Assembly: GCA_001579985.1 (NCBI GenBank)
Contig: LRSR01007521.1
Location: 1-22,850, forward strand
Source of the DNA: Hypsibius dujardini
Lineage: Eukaryota; Tardigrada; Eutardigrada; Parachela; Hypsibiidae
DNA: 22,850 bases
Reading direction: 5' to 3'
This document shows, piece after piece, positions 11,766-19,768 of this stretch. The translations under genes and the position numbers were made by a program. Position 1 is the first letter of the stretch. Each line of letters opens with the position of its first letter. The notes beneath the pieces are model-generated. The model did no database searches, had not been told where the DNA came from, and saw nothing but the letters and a program-made list of their open reading frames with translations.

Positions 11766-12239
11766 AAAAATTTTCGAAATTATGCCATCTTTTGAAGATA
11801 CCTCCAAATTCCTTTTTTTGAATGAAATTTTTTTATACACAAAAATGCTTGCCTCCTCTTGGGATGTGGATACTGTAGCCGCAAACGAAAACCGAATGGG
11901 GATAGGCTCCGCCGTCGGGAAAAATCCATAACAATCGAAAGCAAAATCGAATCAATGATTTTTCCTGTTGTCAGTCAGCACTCTTGATCGTGCACCCAAA
12001 AGCGGAAGTCATAAGGCCTTTCATGCTTTAGACAAGGAAACAATTCTGGTCCATCAAGCACTTCGTAAAGAGAAACCAACAAAAAAAGATTAACAAGCGA
12101 TGTGAAATGAATAGACTCGCGCATCATTATAAGTCAGCAGTCAGAGGGCAGAACTTTGCGTAATCACCGGAGAAATTAGATGCTTGGAGTACGCACAAAA
12201 CAATAGCTCCAGAGGAACTAGACATCAACTAGACATCAA
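11766..12239. other. Intergenic sequence, probable RAD21 3' flank
   Basis: No gene was recognised. For a minus-strand transcript this is downstream of the RAD21 stop and probably holds its 3' UTR. No AATAAA signal is evident on the minus strand here. The stop-proximal end is a short tandem repeat, described separately. Confidence 0.4.
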
Positions 12240-12250
12240 CTAGACATCAA
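12217..12250. repeat. 11-bp tandem repeat across the RAD21 stop codon
   Basis: AACTAGACATC-type units occur three times in a row. On the minus strand the last codons and stop (TTTGATGTCTAG) are followed by two more TTGATGTCTAG units, so TAG recurs every 11 nt. It probably arose by replication slippage. Confidence 0.8.
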
Positions 12251-15149
12251 AGTTGTCGAATCGTCCACCCTTTTTCACCCAAATATCGCCGTACGGTTCC
12301 GCCTGTTCTACAAATACCGCCTGGAGTTTGACCAGCACCAATGAGCTGTAGAAACGCTGAGCCACTTCTTTACGCGTCTGGTGGCCACGTGTCAGTTCCT
12401 TGAAATTCACCGACTGGAAACCGTCCGGATTGCTGTGGCGTGGAGCATGTCGACGGACAAGAAGGTTGGAAAACTGCTCGAAGACTACTCTGGTTCTCCG
12501 GCTCCTTCGACTGTGGTCCTCCGGCTCCTATAATAAAAAAGACAGAAGAATCAGCACAAAGTTCAGTTAGGAAACACCACTGACGACGCCCGAAATAGGA
12601 GCCTGCGTACAGCATCAGGATCCTCGTCAGACTCATCGTCCGACAGTCGCGACATTCTAGCACGCTTGTGCCTGTCCCGACCGATATCATAATTTAAGAG
12701 TTCGCTAACGTCTTGAATGTTGTCATTTTCCTCCTCTTCCTGATTCAAGAGGTCGTGCGCGTCTCGTTTCGATTTGCCAGTTCGAAGAGGAACGTCCTGG
12801 TTGTCGACATCCGGCACGATCAGCTGATCGTCGTACATGTCCAACTCGTCTAAAATAACGCAACAATTCAAAATAACATGCGAAGCAGCGCACGTAAAAA
12901 GACAAAAGAAAGGAAAAAGAAAAAGAAAATTATACTAAACGTACGTGCAAATGTGTTCATCGGTTCCAGCGTGGCCACCGTATCGTCGATCGTGGATCCA
13001 AAGAAGTCTTCCCTGTCGTCTAGATTCTCCTCCTCCACGGGCAAAGCGCGCTCAGAGAACAACTAAAAACAAAAATTTCTTCTCCGTACAAACAAAACAT
13101 TCCAGATAATGATTTCAGACGCCATACCGCAAGCAGTTTCTGCGAGAATTCGGGGGCCTCAAACTCATCTCCTATGTAGCCCGGCATTCTCCACAGCTTC
13201 TCGATCGAGCTGTTCTCCTTGATATGCATCAGCTTCAGGGTGGACGGTGCCATGTCCAGCGCCCGCACGATGTCACTGGTGTCGTAGAGCTGAGCGCGGA
13301 TCCCATCGCTAGAGATGACTTTACGCGCATCGACCAAGGGGGCTCGTTTGCGCTTGGCGTGCATGCGTTCGTTCGTGGGCTGCTTGACGATGGCGCTATT
13401 CGGCAAGCGTTCCAGCAAGTTGCGCGCTCTGGCACTACCTGAACCATCGGGTACAGCTGAAACGGGATTCTCGGGATCTTGGTTGGCATTACCGCCGGCG
13501 TGCTTTGGTACTCCGTTCATATCACCTGATAATGAGACAAGAAATAAGCTCTCTCTCTCTCTCTCCCTTGACCAACACGGAAACACCAACCGTCATTCGG
13601 CGGTATCTGGTGGAGAGCTTTAGCAGCATCGGACAGAAGGGGCGCAATGGCGTCAGCTTCGTCAACGAACGCAAGCGGTCTACAGCAGACGATCGGTTGA
13701 GCTGCGAGGTTCACTATAACAAGGTAATTCATAATCGTCTATATTTAAATGTGAGGTTTGGGAAAAGTTAACTCTCGTGGAGGAACGTCTAAAAATACGA
13801 TAAAATCAGGCAAACACTCGTGGGTCACCTTGGGACTCTTCGTCACAATCGCAATGACTGCATTCCGGAAGTCGTCGCTCTTCGTCTTCAATGCGATTAC
13901 AATCCGCGTTACGCCTTCCGAATCCGAAGTTACTGGTATCGAGGTCGTCCGCATTACCCACATTCGGTTTGACTAAATCCATCATCGCAAAGTAATCAAT
14001 GTTGGCGTCATCTGAAATGCATAACACTAATAACCTTGAAGTGAAGGTGTAAAAATCTAACACGTTTGCCATTTCGCTACATTCTCAATCGAAGCGGCAA
14101 CCCATACCGAAGTCAGAAATCAACGGATCGTCCCTTTTAATTATGCCTGGTTGGGACGGCTGGATGATGGTTTCGTTCAAAGTGATCGCGGCTTCGTTGG
14201 CGATGTTCATGGTGAAGCGTTCAGTCAGCTCATTGTCACTGCAAAAACCCACCAGGAGAAGATAAACAAAGTTCGTCCGAGTGACGGAAAGGGACAAGAC
14301 GCGAACAAAATGTGACCGCTACTCGGTAGAAGGTCAATCAATTGATTGATCAAGTGACCCTGCAATATGACGGAGAAACAGAGAGGCCAGCGTGTAAAAC
14401 GATACAAAGACTATCGTTTTCTGATCCAGAACTGGGATACTCCTCGATAGCTCACTGGTCGTATTAATCTGTATTTCATCAATAAGCAAAGAGATAAGCA
14501 ACGATTACAAACCTCCGTCAAATGGCGCGTTACAGCAATCAGAGATGCTTAATCATCGATTCAATCGACCAATCAACCCAGTGAACACAGAAAGAAAGAA
14601 ACGTAGGAGCAGGGTTAATCAATGGATCAATCAATGGATAGACGCAACGGCCGAATACACACACCTGTAATCCGCCATATCCACATCAAAGTCGATTTCC
14701 GTCATGCTGTAATCCCGCGGCACCATTTCCTTCCCGATCAGCGGCAGTGTAATCATTGACCTAGTGGCCACGCGCGATTCTGCAGGCAAATTGATACTGA
14801 TCGGTCTAAATGCTATTTTAATCCGAGCATTGCAGTCATTGCAGTCCTGCAGCAGATATTTCGCCTTTCGAGAGTAGATCCGTACCACGCCCAACAGCAA
14901 ATGGCCCGACGTACGCAGAGCCAGTTTAACCTGCGAGAACGAAATTGAGCGTGAGGGAAAAGCATCGGAACTAAAGAGCTTTGATCATTTTTTTTTCTCG
15001 ACTACCTTCGGGTTGAGAATGTCCTCAACTGTTTGCTCTATGTTCGTCTCGAAAACGTGGGCTTTTGTCAGCCTCCTTTCCCAATGGGCCGCGAGCCAGA
15101 CCTTGACTAGCGGACCCTTTTTGCTCAAGACGAAGTGTGCATAAAACAT
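12240..15149 (-). CDS. RAD21: Cohesin kleisin subunit RAD21/SCC1, complete (629 codons)
   Basis: Coding exons, 5' to 3': 15149-15006, 14930-14665, 14238-14108, 14011-13829, 13713-13591, 13525-13128, 13062-12945, 12849-12611, 12527-12240 (TAG stop). Total 1890 nt; all phases fit. The length is nearly that of human RAD21 (631 aa). RAD21 bridges the SMC1 and SMC3 heads to close the cohesin ring in the nucleus, and separase cleaves it at anaphase. The N-terminal Rad21/Rec8 domain (residues 1 to about 110, [14 protein letters not shown]..., RKAKYLL) is the SMC3-binding side. The central [13 protein letters not shown]...[12 protein letters not shown] segment matches the conserved SA/STAG-binding part. 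The C-terminal winged helix (about 570-615; [20 protein letters not shown]) is the SMC1-binding side. A poor-consensus junction is 12611/12527 (donor GTACGC), where two other in-phase donors exist nearby. EERR at residues 224-227 is a candidate separase site. Confidence 0.93.
13549..13567. repeat. (CT)9 microsatellite in a 65-bp RAD21 intron
   Basis: It lies in intron 13526-13590. On the transcribed strand it is a purine (AG)n run upstream of the acceptor TTATCAG. It occupies almost a third of this very small intron. Confidence 0.85.
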
Positions 15150-15387
15150 GATGGCACTGGCGCGCGAATTACGATGTCGGGAATCAAACCGGCCGGAAAA
15201 GTGCTCTCTCAACCGTTCAAACGACCCTCCCCAGTCGCAAATGAATGGCTTTCCAAATCAAGGAGCAGAGTGTAAATGCTTGAATAAGATGGGCATTGAG
15301 AGAGAAAAGTGAATTTCGGGCAGGAAACAAGCAAATGTACAGAATTTAAAAAATCTCGAAATGGCGGTGCGGTTACAGTGTGAGGTA
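15150..15387. promoter_or_regulatory. RAD21 upstream flank
   Basis: This is the sequence directly 5' of the RAD21 ATG on the minus strand, presumably 5' UTR and promoter by position. No TATA box or recognised factor site was seen. Confidence 0.3.
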
Positions 15388-15522
15388 ACTCGTGCGAAAA
15401 TGCCTCAATTAAGTTTTATCGGATCATATATCGGATATCCGTTTTTTGTATCGGATCTTGCATCGGATATCCGTTTTTTGTATCGGATCATGCATCGGAT
15501 ACAAGTCAATTTTCGCACGAGT
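15388..15522. mobile_element. 135-bp inverted-repeat element with internal 32-bp tandem repeats
   Basis: The 14-bp ends are perfect inverted copies (ACTCGTGCGAAAAT at 15388-15401 and its complement at 15509-15522). Between them, 15418-15500 is about 2.6 copies of a 32-bp unit built on TATCGGATC and ATCGGATATCCG words. No coding capacity. MITE- or foldback-like; family not recognised. Confidence 0.65.
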
Positions 15523-15529
15523 AAGGGCA

Positions 15530-15840
15530 CTGGAATGGGCCACTTGATTTTCCCGTACCCTGGAATGGGTCACCCTGGAATCACAACTTCCGCACAATTT
15601 CTTACTATCACCAAGGTTCTAAGTGACAGAGAATAATTGATAACCCGGTGGAACGCGTATCAGATATGAAAAAAAGTTGTGGGAACATGTTTAAAAAGCG
15701 ATTGGACAGTTGGAAAAGGCTCACTATAGAGGTCGCTGACTATGCAGAGATTCATCTATTCTCGATTAATTTGCGACAAAGCGCTCCCTGCCGCCCTGCG
15801 GCCCATTCGAGGGTACGGAAATTCAAGTGGCCCATTCCAG
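15530..15840. mobile_element. Inverted-repeat element with 39-40 bp arms
   Basis: The left arm 15530-15569 (CTGGAATGGGCCACTTGA...) and right arm 15802-15840 are inverted copies with a few mismatches and one indel. The interior has no meaningful frame. It sits directly beside two other inverted-repeat elements, suggesting nested or clustered insertion. Probable non-autonomous DNA element. Confidence 0.6.
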
Positions 15841-15857
15841 GGCCCTTCCCTCATACC

Positions 15858-16128
15858 GTATGCTCGCGATCTCAAGGGACAGCTAAGCCCCGCCTACTTC
15901 GGTATGGCCCTGCACTCGATCGGACGTTCAATCTGATTCACTGTTCTCTGATTGGCTCATTTCATACAGCTTACTCGTTGTGCTCGATCGATTGATTTTG
16001 CAATCGTGCCTTTCCGTATATTTGTCCCGACAGTGGTAATTTGGTGAACGGCACTGAATAAGCACGACCCGGGTTAGTTAAAATTTACGGGTAGAGCAAA
16101 AACGTGTCCCTCGAGATCGCGAGCATAC
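15858..16128. mobile_element. Inverted-repeat element, 'CGCGATCTC' family, copy 1
   Basis: The ends GTATGCTCGCGATCTC[A]AGGGACA (15858-15882) and the complement at 16104-16128 match over about 25 bp with one or two differences. The same core, CGCGATCTCAAGGGACAG, is the terminus of the element at 19288-19436. No frame. Non-autonomous DNA transposon (MITE) is the likeliest reading. Confidence 0.7.
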
Positions 16129-16249
16129 ACTATTTTGTGAATTCGAAATAGAAAAGCAAACCAAACCAAGCAACCAGATCAACAAACCATACCAGACTTC
16201 CATTTCTGGACTGGCTCCATGGGATGGGCCTCGACAAATGTGTTAGCAC

Positions 16250-16320
16250 CCAGTCCCCCCCCCCACCTTTCACCCTTCACCCTTCACCCTTCACCCTTCA
16301 CCCTTCACCCTTCACCCTTC
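16250..16320. repeat. Poly-C run and (TTCACCC)n, 7-bp minisatellite
   Basis: A C-rich run (about 16250-16264) leads into seven or more near-perfect TTCACCC units (16268-16320). It is intergenic and strongly strand-asymmetric (G-rich on the minus strand), so it could fold into a G-quadruplex. Function unknown. Confidence 0.85.
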
Positions 16321-16531
16321 ATCCGCTGCTCTTTGCTCACGCTTCCCAATGGGAAAATTGTTGACCACTGGACTGCAGTGTTCCTTTTATCCAGTTTTAT
16401 GCTCTAGAAATTCCTTTCCGATGCAATTGTCATCGCTAATGGCCTTAAAACGGTACAACAGTGATTCACACAATACCCACACTAGAAATTCCACCAAAAA
16501 GCACCAAAAAAGCGCTTTGAATTAATTTAAT

Positions 16532-16676
16532 ACACACGTGACCAAAACCTTGCGCTAATTGAACTCAGCCACTCAACTCATTGCATGCATGGCTATATTT
16601 ACAGTGCGAGTAAAATAGAACGCAACGAACGAGTGTAATGGCTTAACTCACTTAGCAAACGATTTTTGCCACGTTA
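16532..16676. mobile_element. Diverged foldback element, 'ACACGTGGC' family
   Basis: The left end (ACACGTGACCAAAACC, then GCGCTAATTGAACTCAGCC) and right end (GGCTTAACTCACTTAGCAAA, then GATTTTTGCCACGT) are inverted relatives of each other. They also match the three tandem elements at 18399-18776, including the ACGAGTGTAATGGCTTAA stretch. The centre holds CATGCATGGCT. This is an older, single intergenic copy. Confidence 0.7.
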
Positions 16677-16915
16677 TAGGCAGTTAATAAATCTCATCCA
16701 GCCATGCATAAATCTCATCTCACGCATGAAGACGCGCAATGCTAATAAAGATGTAATATTGTTTTCTTTTCACACAAAAGCCGATCGCCGACACTTCAAA
16801 AAGCGAAGCAAAAGGGTTATTTTAGACAAGAAAGCGATTTAAAAATTGCAGGTCGAGCTTGTAGTTCTCTGATATTGGCATAGAAAACCTTTGCACTGGT
16901 ATTGCACTAAAACCG

Positions 16916-17145
16916 CACAATCAACGACAAGATTGAGTGCACTGGAGGGTCCGGGTATGGGCAAAAGGGGCGGAGCAGGGGGTGGTCAGGCGGTTGAGTA
17001 CACTGGAGGGTTTGTTTGGGGTATGGGCAAAGGAGCGGAGGAAAGGGACGTCAGGTGGTTGATTGTTTGAAAAAGCACCCCCTGCCCCGCCCCATTTGCC
17101 CATTCCCCGAACCCTCCAGTGTTCTTAATCTTGTCGTTGAATGTA
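16916..17145. mobile_element. Inverted-repeat element, 'CACTGGAGGGTCCGGG' family, copy 1
   Basis: Left arm TCAACGACAAGATTGAGTGC followed by CACTGGAGGGTCCGGG from about 16921; inverted right arm ends at about 17140. Inside the left half the CACTGGAGGGT...GGGCAAAG segment is repeated from 17000, so this copy contains a nested or duplicated arm. Related copies: 20288-20476 and 22741 to the window end. A TA next to the ends would suit a Tc1/mariner-like MITE, but this is weak. Confidence 0.7.
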
Positions 17146-17561
17146 CTGCGCTGCTCCGAAGATGCCATGTGTCATCTCAGTGGATGTTTGCAGATCCATG
17201 CACCCTGAGAAAGAGCACAATAAGAAACTTTCTCTGCCCGTTCGGGATTCATTTTGGCTTTTGTGCTAATCAAACAATCAATCCAAAGCAGTTTAGTGCA
17301 TCAGTCCAGTGTATATAGAACATACCCTCGGGCCTCAAGAGTTTAGCGGCCAGCTAAGTACGACCCCCGAATACACGAGCCGCCACTTTATGGATCAACA
17401 TGCATATAAAATGATCAGGAATAATCACAATGTGCTTTGGTATGCAGAGTATGGGTATTGTACAGTACAAAAAAAGTCACGGAACCAATTTAAAATTACA
17501 AACTCATCAAAACAAATCTATTTCACTGACGCCGAGTTGGTAGAGAGGAAGAAACGCATAA
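17146..17561. other. Intergenic sequence, 3' flank of the acyltransferase gene
   Basis: No coding, RNA or repeat feature was recognised. By position it contains the 3' UTR of the minus-strand acyltransferase gene. No clear AATAAA signal was found on the minus strand. Confidence 0.4.
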
Positions 17562-19683
17562 TTAATCGGCTCGTTTTGTTCCCTTCTTTCGGTTCACTAG
17601 TTTCTCCAGCCCCAGCAGCGGTGACTCACACCCGACGGTGAACAGGAAGGCAAATCCGTAAGTGATCATTATCGTTCCGAAGAAATAATAGACCTATTGC
17701 AAAAGAAGAAGCCGATCAACACAAGGACACACCCAATAATCATGAATCCTAAATGCCAAATCGTACCACTGCCAAATGAGAAAAGTCCACGTTGGTCGTT
17801 TTGCTGAGATAGAAGATGAGCATGATCGGAATGTGGATTAGGTAGCAGCAATAGGTCACCCTACTGAGTGGTACCAGAACGTTCCAGGACAGCAAGGTAT
17901 TCACGAAACCTGAAACCGTTCATGAAAAGTATATACAAGTACATACAAGCAGAGATGTGCAACTCCGGGAAAAAAGCAATTCCAACTCCACTTCAACTCC
18001 GGGCCAACTCCGGGTGGATCAACTCCGAACTCCTAATATCGCAATTCCAATTGCTTTTTCCCGGAGTTGCACATCTCTGTATACAAGTACGTATATACAA
18101 GTACGCGCAAAGACTCGGACTTCTGACCGAGCGACTGGTCAAACCGACTTGATCGCGCATACAGGTACGCGCAGAGACGGGGACTTTTGACCACACGACG
18201 TACCTCCATAGCCCTGCACGCATGCAAAGATAAGCCAACAGACGGCCAACGCCCATCCATTGCGACTCAGTGTGTTATAGATCGCCGAGCCGGCTGACGT
18301 GAGCGAATGACCTGTTTAATAATTGTAGGTTCATCTTGTGTGTTTTTTAATACTGAACTGAATTCGAACGAATTTGAATAGGCATTAATACAATGAACAC
18401 ACGTGGCAAAAACCGTGCGCTGACCGAATTAAGCCATTACACTCGTTTGTTGCATGGCTGTTGTACACAGCCACGAGTTAAAGTGCTTAATTCGGTTAGC
18501 ACAAGATTTTTGCCACGTGTGTATAAACACGTGGCAAAAACCGTGCGCTGACCGAATTAAGCCATTACACTCGTTCGTTGCGTGGCTGTGGTACACAGCC
18601 CCGAGTTTAAGTGCTTAATTCGGTCAACGCAAGATTTTTGCCACGTGTATAAACACGTGGCAAAAACCGTGCGCTAACCGAGTTAAGCCATTACACTCGT
18701 TCGTTGCGTGGCTGTGGTACACAGCCCCGAGTTTAAGTGCCTGATTCGGTCAACGCAAGATTTTTGCCACGTGTGTATACATACCATTGTTTACGTCGTA
18801 GAGTCCATAGAGAACCGCCAGCGCCATCGCGGCCGAAACAGCCCACAAACCGAAAACCACTTCCTTCCGGATCTTCAGCTTCTCCTCTTTATAGATCACC
18901 AGAAGGTAGCCGGTAAGCATTCCAATTAGATACGGTCCGATTCTGGTCCATGGCTTGGTGTAGTACCTGTTGAAGTAGTCCCACATGGAAGCACCAAGGT
19001 TGGCGGTGCTGCCGGTGCTGCTGCCGTTTCCCGTACTACCCCCAAAAAAAACAATTTTACACATTTTTCTGTTCTTATTTATCGTATAAATCACAGTAAT
19101 ACTGTATCATCAGTCGCTATTACACTTACCTCGTTATACCGTTCCCCAGCATGCTCGGCGGGAAGTCATACTGCACCGAGATCACGGCTGTGGTCACGAT
19201 GTGGGCGACAAAAATTACCCCCAACATCACTAGACCGACGACCGGCTTCCTGCAAATAAATATATCGTGCATACTCTACATGTACATGTACCGTACCGTC
19301 GCGATCTCAAGGGACAGTTAAGCGCCGCCTCAGTGCAACACGCACACACACACCGGTCTAGATATACGGCGCAAGGCGGGCGGAATGCACGCCCTAGGGC
19401 ACTCTACTGTCCCTTGAGATCGCGACGGTACGGTACTCAATGTCCTTTTTGATGAGAAGCGTTTCTCATGCATAAGATAGGAGAACATTTCTCGACGAGG
19501 AAGCCATCATAGTTCAAGAGGGTGCTTACTTGACCAGAGGGAATAGGATCAGAGGGCTGATCCAGTAGAACTGCATGTCATTCGCCAGGTACCACGTCCA
19601 GCCCATGCACTTTCAACACACAAATATTACACACATTAAACACATTTCAGATATTGTATTTTATTTATTTATTTATTTATTTA

Positions 19684-19736
<53 letters not shown>

Positions 19737-19737
19737 A

Positions 19738-19768
<31 letters not shown>

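Noticed and set aside
12563-12610. Extension of the RAD21 exon past 12611 to a later in-phase donor (TCA|GTGGTG or GTG|GTGTTT)
   Set aside because: GCT|GTACGC is the better donor and such GTACG donors are common here. The alternatives keep frame, so a cDNA would be decisive.
15361-15995. Plus-strand frames of 91-115 codons upstream of RAD21
   Set aside because: They run through inverted-repeat elements and tandem units, with no homology recognised.
16268-16320. Interstitial telomere repeat (TTCACCC)n
   Set aside because: The unit is not a known animal telomere repeat, and the block is only about seven units long.
18399-18776. CRISPR-like repeats
   Set aside because: Only three units, each a long palindrome with no unique spacers, inside an intron of a eukaryotic gene.
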